Below, piece by piece: positions 7,046-14,018 of a stretch of 20,485 nt of DNA; the stretch's first letter is position 1; every line of letters begins with the position of its first letter. The position numbers were made by a program, and so were the translations under genes. Source of the stretch: Microcaldota archaeon (lineage in GTDB: Archaea; Micrarchaeota; Micrarchaeia; Norongarragalinales; UBA10210). Location of the stretch: assembly GCA_013331595.1 (NCBI GenBank), contig DUGE01000004.1:1-20485 (forward strand). The letters run 5' to 3'. Below the pieces are notes generated by a model, which was not told the DNA's origin, made no database searches, and saw nothing but the letters and a program-made list of their open reading frames with translations.

Positions 7046-7303
7046 TCATTTGTTGAAAATCATGCTGCGGGGTCTCGGCCCAACACATGTCCGTTCCAAA
7101 GGAACGCGCAATTCCGCGCCAGTCAACCCCAATGCAAAGTAGGCGGCTTTACAACCGTCACTAAACAAATTTTGCCTCGAAAGTATAAAAACCCACTGTA
7201 GCCCAGGAGCGTTACTATTGGGAACGGGGCTAGTCACGAAGAATAGCCGGCAGCATGCCAAAAAGCAAAAACTCATGAAACCGGCTGAAAACTCCAAGCC
7301 CAC
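7046..7303 (-). CDS. Doubtful 85-aa cysteine-containing reading frame
   Basis: A GTG-started frame with a hydrophobic N-terminal stretch (about residues 8-24, GFMSFCFLACCRLFFVT), five cysteines (13, 17, 18, 51, 73) and an end reading GPRPRSMIFNK. No family is recognised. In favour: a TATA-like TTATTTA at 7337-7331 sits about 31 bases upstream of the GTG, so a nearly leaderless message is possible, and the 80-aa membrane gene follows 24 bases later in the same direction. Against: the same bases are packed with short inverted repeats, more like a structured RNA, and there is no ribosome binding site. Confidence 0.25.
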   Translation of the reverse strand: MGLEFSAGFMSFCFLACCRLFFVTSPVPNSNAPGLQWVFILSRQNLFSDGCKAAYFALGLTGAELRVPLERTCVGPRPRSMIFNK

Positions 7304-7304
7304 T

Positions 7305-7371
7305 TACCGCGCAAAATCATTATGGTAGTCTAAATAACCCCATTTTAGCTCTAACAACCTACCGCGCAAAA
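7305..7371. repeat. 12-bp direct repeat flanking the synthetase promoter
   Basis: TACCGCGCAAAA occurs at 7305-7316 and again at 7360-7371, 55 bases apart; each copy is followed by a TAAATAA (7331-7337 and 7380-7386). The second copy ends a few bases before the TATA box of the RelA/SpoT-like gene. This placement is what would be expected of an operator for autoregulation, but binding is inference. Confidence 0.5.
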
Positions 7372-7375
7372 CTAA

Positions 7376-7387
7376 GGTTTAAATAAT
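7376..7387 (+). promoter_or_regulatory. TATA promoter giving a leaderless message for the RelA/SpoT-like gene
   Basis: GGTTTAAATAAT includes a TATA box (TTTAAATA, 7378-7385) whose centre is about 26 bases before the ATG at 7407. Archaeal transcription starts about that far downstream, so the mRNA would begin at or next to the start codon. The lack of a ribosome binding site before the ATG fits. Confidence 0.6.
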
Positions 7388-7406
7388 AGGGCAGCCATAG
7401 CTTAGT

Positions 7407-8474
7407 ATGGCTTGGATAAAACCTAAATACTCAAAAGCGGAGATTAACCATGCGGGGGACGTTCTAGTTAGCAATGCAAGTTCAGAGGAACAAATAGGCC
7501 AAGCGCTGGAAATCCTGGATAATTGGAGGGCGAATCACAGCTACCCGATGCATGTTTTCAAGATTAGGTTAAAGGATAAGGCTTTGCTAGTCGACTCAAA
7601 AGCATTAACAGTGCAGCGCCTAAAGCGGGTTCCCGCGATTATTAAAAAATTGCAAAGGCGGTATAACGGACGCCCTCCAACAATGAAACTTTCCCAGATG
7701 CAAGACATCGGCGGGTGTAGGGCGGTTTTGTCAAATGTTAACTTAGCAAGACAATTATGCGAACAGCATTACCTGAAGGGAGACTTGAAGCATAAAAGAA
7801 TGGGAGTGAAAGACTACATTACAACCCCTAAAAACGACGGGTACAGGAGCATTCACTTGATTTACAAGTATGTAAGCGATAAGGGAAAGGCGGAATACAA
7901 CGATTTGCTCGTGGAAATTCAAATACGGTCAAAACTGCAGCACCTTTGGGCAACTGCTATTGAAACGGTAGATTTCTTTACCCGGCAGGCAATAAAATCC
8001 AATGAAGGGGAAAAAGAATGGATGGAGTTCTTTAGGCTGGTTAGTTCTGCTTTTGCTAAGATGGAAAACTGCCCCACGGTCCCAAATACACCCAACAATG
8101 AAAAAGAACTGTACCTGGAAATTAAGAAAAAAGAAGCGGAATTAAGCGTCATTAAGGTAATGAGGGGCATGACAGAAGCAATTAAAGTTTTTGAACAGAA
8201 AGTTAAGCAAGCACCAAAAAAACTGCAATACTTCTTATTGGAATTGGATATTGCAGGGGAAAAACTCAACATTACGCCCTATACGAAAGACAACGAACAA
8301 AAGGCAATAATGGATTACGCAGAATCTGAAAAGAAAAATAGGGGTAAAAAAGAATATGACGTTGTTCTTGTCGGGGCAGACACCAGCACGGATTTGAAAA
8401 AGGCGTATCCAAATTATTTCGTCGATAGCCAAGAGTTCTTAGTAAACCTGAAAAAAATCATAGACAAATATTAA
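7407..8474 (+). CDS. RelA/SpoT-domain nucleotide synthetase-like protein, inserted antisense in the ribosomal operon
   Basis: A 355-aa protein with a complete RelA/SpoT synthetase motif set and no HD hydrolase domain. Visible motifs are RLKRVPAIIKKLQR (71-84, nucleotide-binding basic loop), MQDIGGCRAVL (98-108, metal-binding D100), KDYITTPKNDGYRSIHLIY (135-153, G-loop with Y146 and H150) and VEIQIRSKLQHLWATAIETV (169-188, catalytic-type E170). Residues 1-50 include ILDNWRANHSYPMHVF, and 225-355 form a charged C-terminal region. This layout matches a bacterial family annotated only as RelA/SpoT domain protein, so transfer from bacteria is likely. The product could make (p)ppGpp-like alarmones or, like toxSAS toxins, pyrophosphorylate tRNA or make ppApp; sequence alone does not decide. 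It lies opposite to its ribosomal neighbours and ends 40 bases from the SUI1 stop. Confidence 0.88.
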   Translation: MAWIKPKYSKAEINHAGDVLVSNASSEEQIGQALEILDNWRANHSYPMHVFKIRLKDKALLVDSKALTVQRLKRVPAIIKKLQRRYNGRPPTMKLSQMQDIGGCRAVLSNVNLARQLCEQHYLKGDLKHKRMGVKDYITTPKNDGYRSIHLIYKYVSDKGKAEYNDLLVEIQIRSKLQHLWATAIETVDFFTRQAIKSNEGEKEWMEFFRLVSSAFAKMENCPTVPNTPNNEKELYLEIKKKEAELSVIKVMRGMTEAIKVFEQKVKQAPKKLQYFLLELDIAGEKLNITPYTKDNEQKAIMDYAESEKKNRGKKEYDVVLVGADTSTDLKKAYPNYFVDSQEFLVNLKKIIDKY

Positions 8475-8514
8475 TTTAGAGGTTACAACTCAAAGTTCAC
8501 AGCCGCGGAAAAGG

Positions 8515-8838
8515 TTAGAATCGGCTGACTTTGATGACTTCCTTGGGATAGCCCATTTTCTTGAGGAATTCAACCACTTTTTCGAGATGGTCGCCTTGGA
8601 GGATTACGAGGCCGTTTTTTGCCGTTCCGCCGCAGGCAAGCTTGTGCTTGAGGTCTTTCGCCACGCGCGGGACCTCTTCGCCCTTCAAGCCTTCAACTAC
8701 AGTCACGAGTTTCTTGAAGCGCTTTTGCGTGGTGTAAACTTTCAGTTCGGCTTTAGTTTGTTTTTCTATCTCTTCAAAGACTCCCAGTTCCTTGGGAAGG
8801 CCGGTCAAAGGGTCTATTTCCGAAACGATTGCAACCAC
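8515..8838 (-). CDS. Translation initiation factor aIF1 (SUI1)
   Basis: A 107-aa SUI1-domain protein that acts on the small subunit in start-codon selection. It has KAELKVYTTQKRFKKLVTVV, GLKGEEVPRVAKDLKHKLAC and GGTAKNGLVILQGDHLEKVV, the standard SUI1 core, ending FLKKMGYPKEVIKVSRF. The start is GTG at 8838, with TGATTTTGAAAG as ribosome binding site. It follows uL29 by 15 bases. Normally Rpp29 comes next; here an antisense gene converges on its 3' end. Confidence 0.93.
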   Translation of the reverse strand: MVAIVSEIDPLTGLPKELGVFEEIEKQTKAELKVYTTQKRFKKLVTVVEGLKGEEVPRVAKDLKHKLACGGTAKNGLVILQGDHLEKVVEFLKKMGYPKEVIKVSRF

Positions 8839-8853
8839 TCTTTCAAAATCAGT

Positions 8854-9153
8854 TTACGCTTTCACTTTCTCAACTGCAGGCTTTGCCGCTTCAGCTTTTT
8901 TTGCCGAAGGGGGGTTCCTGGGGTTCTTCTTGAGGTTCCTAGCCTCGCTACCCATCACGTTTTTCTGCGTTAAAAAGGTTAGTATGCGGGCTTTCAGGCG
9001 CTTTGCCTCGCGGTATTTCCCGGCGTTTGCAGGCCGGCCTGCGGATTTCATTGCATTAAGCTCGCTTGCAACCAAAGCTTCCATTTCGGCGAGCTTCGCC
9101 TTCAAGTCAGTGGCGTTCAGCGCCTTCAAATCCCTCTTGCGAACAATTGCCAT
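8854..9153 (-). CDS. rpl29: Ribosomal protein uL29
   Basis: A 99-aa protein near the exit tunnel. MAIVRKRDLKALNATDLKAK begins the two-helix hairpin, which continues to residue 68 with REAKRLKARILTFLTQKN. The rest is a Lys/Ala/Pro-rich tail longer than in most archaeal uL29. The ATG is at 9153. It follows uS3 and precedes SUI1, as usual. Confidence 0.92.
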   Translation of the reverse strand: MAIVRKRDLKALNATDLKAKLAEMEALVASELNAMKSAGRPANAGKYREAKRLKARILTFLTQKNVMGSEARNLKKNPRNPPSAKKAEAAKPAVEKVKA

Positions 9154-9177
9154 GTTTCAAAAACCATCCGTAATTTT

Positions 9178-9933
9178 TTACGCTTCAGCCGCTTCCTCTT
9201 TTGCCTCAAGCTCAACTATTTCCTTCTCTTCCTTCACGTCCTCAATCACTTCCTTCGGAATGTGGGCTGCGGCAAGCACTGGCTCGTGCTTGACAATCAA
9301 TGCAGCTGCGGCCGTTGCTTCAACTTGAGCTTTCGTGGGGAACTTCTTCTTGTTCTCTCCCGGAAAAACCATGTCCGCAGTGACTATGTGAACGCTGATT
9401 CCGATTGCCCCTGCGCTGAGGCGGGCGGTTGCCTTGCCCGAGCGCACTATCTTGAGCGCTTCGCCGCTCTTCTTCAAATACCCTTTGCGCACGGTCAGCG
9501 TTTTTGCCTTTCCGCCCTTGCCGACCACTTTTCCGGCAACACGGATTTCAGCTCCGAGCGCTCCGGCTTCCATGATTTCTTTCAGTGCGATGCGCATGAT
9601 TGGCTTTACGCGCGGCTTGTTTTCAATGCGGTGGGCGATTTTTTCGGCAACAATCTTGGCGTCGAGCTCGGGTTCCGCCACTTGCACGACCTCAATCTGA
9701 GGATTTTCAATGGAATACTGCTTTTCTAGGATATCGCAGAGGTCGCGGATGCTGTTGCCGCGCTTTCCGACCACGACAGCGGGCCTGCGCACGGCGATTG
9801 AAATTCTTGTTGCAATGGGCGTTTTTTGGATTTCAATGCTCGAAACTCCTGCGCGCTCAAGCTCCTTGAAAAGGAATTGCTTGACGTGCAACCCGCCTAT
9901 TGTTTTCTTCAGCATTTTCGTTTCAACAGACAA
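9178..9933 (-). CDS. rps3: Ribosomal protein uS3
   Basis: A 251-aa protein at the mRNA entry channel. GLHVKQFLFKELERAGVSSI leads into the KH domain (AVRRPAVVVGKRGNSIRDLC), and the C-terminal S3 domain shows ALGAEIRVAGKVVGKGGKAK and GKATARLSAGAIGISVHIV; an acidic Glu/Ala tail follows. The start is taken as TTG at 9933 because AAGGTG lies seven bases before it; an ATG at 9915 (MLKKTIGG) is a fair alternative. It lies between uL22 and uL29. Confidence 0.94.
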   Translation of the reverse strand: MSVETKMLKKTIGGLHVKQFLFKELERAGVSSIEIQKTPIATRISIAVRRPAVVVGKRGNSIRDLCDILEKQYSIENPQIEVVQVAEPELDAKIVAEKIAHRIENKPRVKPIMRIALKEIMEAGALGAEIRVAGKVVGKGGKAKTLTVRKGYLKKSGEALKIVRSGKATARLSAGAIGISVHIVTADMVFPGENKKKFPTKAQVEATAAAALIVKHEPVLAAAHIPKEVIEDVKEEKEIVELEAKEEAAEA

Positions 9934-9965
9934 GCAAACACCTTCTCTTCAAAAATCATTTTTCC

Positions 9966-10604
9966 TTATTTCTTTTCAGCATCAGTCTTTGCCTCTTCCT
10001 TCACCGGTTCAGCAATTGCCTCGGTTTTCTTCTGCGCCTTTGCATTTGCTGCAACGGGCTTTGCATTTTCAGCCTTCGCTTTTACGGCGCCAGCCTGGGA
10101 TTTTTTCTTTCCCGCTTCTTCGGGCATTTCAGCAAGCACGAGCTCGGCGCGGCAAGTTTCGTAATTGCTGAAGAGCGACTGCTTTCCGTAACCGAGAGTG
10201 CGCGGGCCTGCGAAAGTCCGGCGGTAGCGGCGCATGACGTTCTGCTTGTTAGCCGCAGCATGGCGGACGAACAGCAGGGCTTCATCCATTCCTTTTGCGA
10301 CCGCATTGGCACGGGCGTTTTCCAAAAGCTCGAGTGCAAACTTGCATTCTTTCTTGGGGTACTTGCCTTTCCTGCCGCCGAGATTGCCGCGGTGGCCCAT
10401 GCCCGTGTTGAACTTATGGAAGGGAATGGCTTTCTCCAAGTTTATGGCGTCGTCCAGGATTTTCTCCGCCTTTGCAATGCCCTTTCCGTTTATGGCGGCG
10501 AGAACTTGGCCCAAGTCCTTGTAACTGCAGTTAACGTCATGCAGCTGGGCTTTGCCCCACTTTTCGTCCTTCGCTTCAGCAACCGAATACTTGTAGATCG
10601 ACAT
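9966..10604 (-). CDS. rpl22: Ribosomal protein uL22
   Basis: A 212-aa protein lining the exit tunnel. MSIYKYSVAEAKDEKWGKAQ begins the archaeal form; HKFNTGMGHRGNLGGRKGKY and LLFVRHAAANKQNVMRRYRR are conserved core pieces. From about residue 160 to the end it is a low-complexity Lys/Ala/Glu tail (about 50 residues), which is unusually long. GAGGAGTG, a near-perfect ribosome binding site, lies before the ATG at 10604 and overlaps the uS19 stop, so translation is probably coupled. Confidence 0.94.
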   Translation of the reverse strand: MSIYKYSVAEAKDEKWGKAQLHDVNCSYKDLGQVLAAINGKGIAKAEKILDDAINLEKAIPFHKFNTGMGHRGNLGGRKGKYPKKECKFALELLENARANAVAKGMDEALLFVRHAAANKQNVMRRYRRTFAGPRTLGYGKQSLFSNYETCRAELVLAEMPEEAGKKKSQAGAVKAKAENAKPVAANAKAQKKTEAIAEPVKEEAKTDAEKK

Positions 10605-10615
10605 GCGTACACTCC

Positions 10616-11002
10616 TCACTTGAGCTCGACGGCCTTGCTTCCCCTAGTAGCGCCCACACCGGGACCGGAGTGCCTGACCATCTTGATTGGAATGGAATAC
10701 TCCCCTAACCTCCTTCCCAGCATTGTGGCGAGGACAGTAACTTCAATCCAATCCTTGCCGTTGTAAACCAAAAACTTTTTGCCCAACATTTCTGGAAGTA
10801 TGATCATCTGGCGCGCGTGAGTTTTCATGGGCTTCTTGGCGAAATCGTGCTTGCGCAGCCGTTCAATGAACTTTTTCACCTGGGCGCCCATTCTCTTCAG
10901 AGTCCTGCGCGAGTTTGAAGGAATGAACTTCAAGAAATCCTGCAAGGTAATCTTGCCGACTTCCTCAATGTCAATTCCTTGGTAAACGACTTTTCTCGCC
11001 AT
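10616..11002 (-). CDS. rps19: Ribosomal protein uS19
   Basis: A 128-aa small-subunit head protein. It shows MARKVVYQGIDIEEVGKITL at the start, FLKFIPSNSRRTLKRMGAQV, KTHARQMIILPEMLGKKFLV, and RLGEYSIPIKMVRHSGPGVG followed by ATRGSKAVELK at the end, as in other archaea. GTGATTTGTA precedes the ATG. Lies between uL2 and uL22. Confidence 0.96.
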   Translation of the reverse strand: MARKVVYQGIDIEEVGKITLQDFLKFIPSNSRRTLKRMGAQVKKFIERLRKHDFAKKPMKTHARQMIILPEMLGKKFLVYNGKDWIEVTVLATMLGRRLGEYSIPIKMVRHSGPGVGATRGSKAVELK

Positions 11003-11023
11003 TACAAATCACGTCCAATAAAC

Positions 11024-11779
11024 CTAGCTCTTTCCCTGTGCCGAAGCCGAGTTTGAAGCCCTTGCGCTCTTGCCCTTGTTCCTGCCCGTGCGCCTTGCGC
11101 CAATGTGCCCTGCCTTGCGGCCGGGCGGGGCTCCATGTGAAACTGAAGTGGGCTTTCCGCCAGTGCGCCCACCGTACGGGTGGTCGTAGGCGCTCATTGC
11201 ACGGCCTCGCACGTCCGGCCAATAGCGGTTCATCGCATGCATCTTGTGGTATTTAGTTCCCGCTTTCATGAAAGGCTTTTCCAAACGGCCTCCGCCGCTC
11301 GCTATGCCGACCGTTGCAATGCAATTCGGAGACAAAGACAAAACTTTTTTCGAGGAAAGCTGGAGGTTTACCCTGCCCGTGTCCTCATCCTCGCCAATCT
11401 TGAATGCCGAAGTGCCGCTCGCGCGGGAGAATTTCCCGCCGTCCCCCGGATGCGATTCAACGTTGAACACCGGAGTTCCGTCGGCCACGTCACCCAGGCG
11501 CGTTACGCATCCGCGCAAAGCAGGGGCGTCCGTGCCAACTTGAAGTATATCGCCAACTGCAATGCCTTCTGCTGCAAGAGTGTGGAACTTCCAGCCGTTC
11601 GGGAAAAGGAGTTCCGCCACGAGCACGTCGCGGGCCGGATCGTGAATGAAACGCAAAACCTTTCCGCCCATTGTTTCTGAAGGCAATTTATAGTGGATGT
11701 TGCCGAAAAACCTGTGACCCGGGGATTTGAAGGCAGGGCTGCCCTTGCCGCGCCTTTGCTGTATCAAACGAGTTCCCAT
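11024..11779 (-). CDS. rpl2: Ribosomal protein uL2
   Basis: A 251-aa core large-subunit protein needed for peptidyl-transferase centre assembly. It starts MGTRLIQQRRGKGSPAFKSP; ESHPGDGGKFSRASGTSA and SPNCIATVGIASGGGRLEKP are standard. The invariant DHP (199-201) is present, but the following loop reads YGGRTGGKPT rather than the usual archaeal FGGG-x-x-QHPGKP, so it is a few residues shorter than normal. GTGGTTTTGA precedes the ATG. Confidence 0.95.
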   Translation of the reverse strand: MGTRLIQQRRGKGSPAFKSPGHRFFGNIHYKLPSETMGGKVLRFIHDPARDVLVAELLFPNGWKFHTLAAEGIAVGDILQVGTDAPALRGCVTRLGDVADGTPVFNVESHPGDGGKFSRASGTSAFKIGEDEDTGRVNLQLSSKKVLSLSPNCIATVGIASGGGRLEKPFMKAGTKYHKMHAMNRYWPDVRGRAMSAYDHPYGGRTGGKPTSVSHGAPPGRKAGHIGARRTGRNKGKSARASNSASAQGKS

Positions 11780-11817
11780 TCAAAACCACTTTTCAGTAAA
11801 ATTCCAAACATAAAATT

Positions 11818-12069
11818 CTATATGACCTTGAGTTTTGCCGCAAGCTCTGCTGCAGCGCCGGCCTTTTCAAAAACCACGAACGCCTTCTTCTTTCCAAGCG
11901 GAGTTACGAGCGCAGTGACCTTGCGCACTTTCTGGCCGTAGTTCTTTTCAACCTCTTCCTTAACCTGTTTTTTCGTCGCCGCATTCTCGACGATGAAAGT
12001 CAGCTTGTTTTCCTTTTCAATGCCCGCAACGGCCTTTTCCGAAGACAGTGCGTACAATACAAAACCCAT
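11818..12069 (-). CDS. rpl23: Ribosomal protein uL23
   Basis: An 83-aa protein at the exit tunnel, docking site for SRP. The compact archaeal form is clear: ALSSEKAVAGIEKENKLTFI, then VENAATKKQVKEEVEKNYGQ and KVRKVTALVTPLGKKKAFVV. The ATG at 12069 (MGFVLYALSS) is preferred to the TTG one codon earlier. Lies between uL4 and uL2. Confidence 0.94.
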   Translation of the reverse strand: MGFVLYALSSEKAVAGIEKENKLTFIVENAATKKQVKEEVEKNYGQKVRKVTALVTPLGKKKAFVVFEKAGAAAELAAKLKVI

Positions 12070-12105
12070 CAAAACAACCCTTCAATTTTTGTAAGCAAAC
12101 CAAAA

Positions 12106-12906
12106 TCAATTGTACAAGCCTTTCGACAATTTTTCTATTGCGCCTTTCGTCCAAACGCACACGCGGCCCGCAACGCCGCCAGGGGCAAGCAAATCCGCAT
12201 TCAATTTTTCCACGTCGGCGCAATCGACGCCGGGAATGTTCCTTGCAGCCTTGCCAATGCCGCCGTCCTTGCCGTAAACTATGAGCACACTCTTCCTCTC
12301 GCGGTATCCGCCCTTGCGCAGTTCGCGCACGCCAGACCGTCTCGAACGGGTTTCCTCCGAACGGGAAACGTCAGCCTCAAGGCCCACTGCAATGAGGAAT
12401 TTCTCGACGTCTTTTGTTTTCTTAACGGACTCGAGAGAATCGTCAGCAACTATCGGCAGGGTTTTGCCGGAAGTAATGTGGCCCCTGGTTTTGACTATTT
12501 CAGGGTTTGCGGTTGCAGCTATGGCACTGCGCAAGGCAAGGTTCTTTTCCTTGCGGTTGATTTTCTCCACCAAAATCTTTTCGGGCTTTGGAGGATGCGC
12601 CCTGCGGCCCTTGACCGCATGGGGAACTGTCAAAACCCTGCCCAGCCTCCCGCCGGAAAGCTTTTCGCGCGGCAAGCGCGAGCGGCCGGTGTTAATGGTC
12701 TGCCTCCAGCTCGCCCTTCGGCCGAAGTACTCGGCAGTATTCTGCTTTCCTGCAAGCGGGAAAACTCCTTTCGGCTGCCACAATAACGAGCGGAAAGCCC
12801 AGAAAGCCCGGCGGATTACTTCCGGCCGGTAAGCCTCTTCGAACTGCGAGGGCAACGCAATGCTGCCCGATTCGCTTCCGTCGAGATTGAAAACTTTCGC
12901 CTGCAT
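12106..12906 (-). CDS. rpl4: Ribosomal protein uL4
   Basis: A 266-aa protein with a long basic loop that reaches the exit tunnel. Recognised from MQAKVFNLDGSESGSIALPS, AYRPEVIRRAFWAFRSL, the loop GRRASWRQTINTGRSRLPRE followed by VPHAVKGRRAHPPKPEKI, and NRKEKNLALRSAIAATANPE. GTGAGAAA lies just before the ATG at 12906; an in-frame GTG three codons upstream is less likely. Follows uL3. Confidence 0.95.
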   Translation of the reverse strand: MQAKVFNLDGSESGSIALPSQFEEAYRPEVIRRAFWAFRSLLWQPKGVFPLAGKQNTAEYFGRRASWRQTINTGRSRLPREKLSGGRLGRVLTVPHAVKGRRAHPPKPEKILVEKINRKEKNLALRSAIAATANPEIVKTRGHITSGKTLPIVADDSLESVKKTKDVEKFLIAVGLEADVSRSEETRSRRSGVRELRKGGYRERKSVLIVYGKDGGIGKAARNIPGVDCADVEKLNADLLAPGGVAGRVCVWTKGAIEKLSKGLYN

Positions 12907-12957
12907 TTTTCTCACGCCAAAAACATTACAACATTAAACAAAAATCCAAAAATAATT

Positions 12958-13905
12958 TCAAACTGACAACTGCTTTACTTCAACGGCCTTGACTTTTACG
13001 CCCGGAACCAGCTCTTTCCGGAGCATGATAAAACGCTTTACAGGCCCGGGAATGCTGCCCTTGACAGCAACGAAAGAGCCTTTCACGATGCCGTAGTGTG
13101 AAAAAACTGGAAGGATTTTTGCATCGTCAGAAATCTTAACTATGCGCTTTGCGCGCTCTGTGCGCTTGTGGAAGCCCGTCTGCCCAGCGCGGGGAACGGT
13201 GTACATGACTTTAGCCTGCCGCTCGGGACCGATGGAACCGCCGTGCCTGCGGCTTTTGGTTGCCTTGCGGATGTTCAGCGCTACTCCGTAACGCTTTACA
13301 ACGCCCTGCCAGCCTTTGCCGGTCGTAACGGCAACCGCATCAACGGATTCGCCTTCAGCGAAAACGTCTTTCGCGTTCAATTCTTTGCCGATGAAATTGG
13401 AAGCGGAATTCAACTGCTCTTCGACGGAACCGCCGAGAGCGATTTCAAAAACATCGGGAGTTTTCTTCAAGCCAATGCGCCACGGTTGGGTGCAGCACAA
13501 CAGCCTCGCTTGGGCAACACGGCCCTCGAATTTTGTCAGCTCGTCCGCAAGGGACTTTTCCTTCTTCGTTGGAGTAAGCGAACGGGAAAGTTGTTTGGGA
13601 TGCGCCTTTGAATTCACTTGCGCCAACGCCTTCAAGCCATAGGGAGTTTTTTCCCAGAGTGTCACGGCGTAGACAAAAATAGGGGGAACTTCGAGGATGG
13701 TGACTGGCCACAGGACTTCCTGTCCCTTGTAGGGAGATGGGGTGTCATCCACAACCAAAGCTTGCGTCATGCCTGCCTTGAAGGCGGGAAAACCAAGGGC
13801 GCCTGAAAGTGCAAGGGGCCAAGAGCGGACTCTCGGAGTAATGCGGCTTGCACGCGCCCTGTGCCAGAATGACCTGCTTCCCCTGCGAGGACCCCGTTTA
13901 CCCAT
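12958..13905 (-). CDS. rpl3: Ribosomal protein uL3
   Basis: A 315-aa protein near the peptidyl-transferase centre and the first gene of the operon. The archaeal N-terminus (MGKRGPRRGSRSFWHRARAS), FPAFKAGMTQALVVDD, the loop VTTGKGWQGVVKRYGVALNI followed by RRHGGSIGPERQAKVMYTVP, and AGQTGFHKRTERAKRIVKI are diagnostic. TGGTTTTGA precedes the ATG. No strong TATA box is visible in the 113 bases up to rpoP, so the operon may also be fed from the rpoP side despite the terminator-like site there. Confidence 0.95.
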   Translation of the reverse strand: MGKRGPRRGSRSFWHRARASRITPRVRSWPLALSGALGFPAFKAGMTQALVVDDTPSPYKGQEVLWPVTILEVPPIFVYAVTLWEKTPYGLKALAQVNSKAHPKQLSRSLTPTKKEKSLADELTKFEGRVAQARLLCCTQPWRIGLKKTPDVFEIALGGSVEEQLNSASNFIGKELNAKDVFAEGESVDAVAVTTGKGWQGVVKRYGVALNIRKATKSRRHGGSIGPERQAKVMYTVPRAGQTGFHKRTERAKRIVKISDDAKILPVFSHYGIVKGSFVAVKGSIPGPVKRFIMLRKELVPGVKVKAVEVKQLSV

Positions 13906-13965
13906 TCAAAACCACAAACGCTATTTGAAAACCCATACGGAAACCATGAAGCGCAATGAAGAGAC

Positions 13966-13986
13966 AAAAAAAGCCTTTATGCAGGC
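13966..13986 (-). terminator. Terminator-like hairpin and T7 run after rpoP
   Basis: On the minus strand GCCT (13986-13983) and AGGC (13976-13973) form a short hairpin followed directly by seven T residues (13972-13966). It lies 33 bases past the rpoP stop and 61 before uL3. T-runs act as terminators in archaea, but read-through into the operon is possible. Confidence 0.4.
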
Positions 13987-14018
13987 CTGAACTACTATCC
14001 CCCAACTGCTCTCGGCAA

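Larger units (their letters stand above)
7022..7406. other. 385-base spacer with several short perfect hairpins
   Basis: The longest stretch without a confident gene. It holds GTTCC-AAA-GGAAC (7091-7103), GGCTA/TAGCC around 7218-7240, GGCA-GCA-TGCC just after it, and AGCCGG/CCGGCT enclosing that one (about 7237-7286). It ends in the repeats and promoter described separately. I tested it by eye against archaeal SRP RNA and RNase P RNA signature motifs and saw no match. It may encode a small structured RNA, or simply be the control region between divergent genes. Confidence 0.4.

Noticed and set aside
7046..7300. SRP RNA or RNase P RNA gene
   Set aside because: No SRP Alu or S-domain motifs and no conserved RNase P core motifs found on either strand by eye.
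6645..8514. Terminal inverted repeats or target duplications bounding the inserted block
   Set aside because: Comparing both edges by eye showed no matching repeats, so no transposon or integrase mechanism is claimed.
9900..10766. 288-codon plus-strand reading frame across uL22 and uS19
   Set aside because: It is antisense to two clear ribosomal genes, has a Phe/Ser/Leu-rich low-quality product and no start signal; long antisense frames are expected opposite G+C-biased codons.
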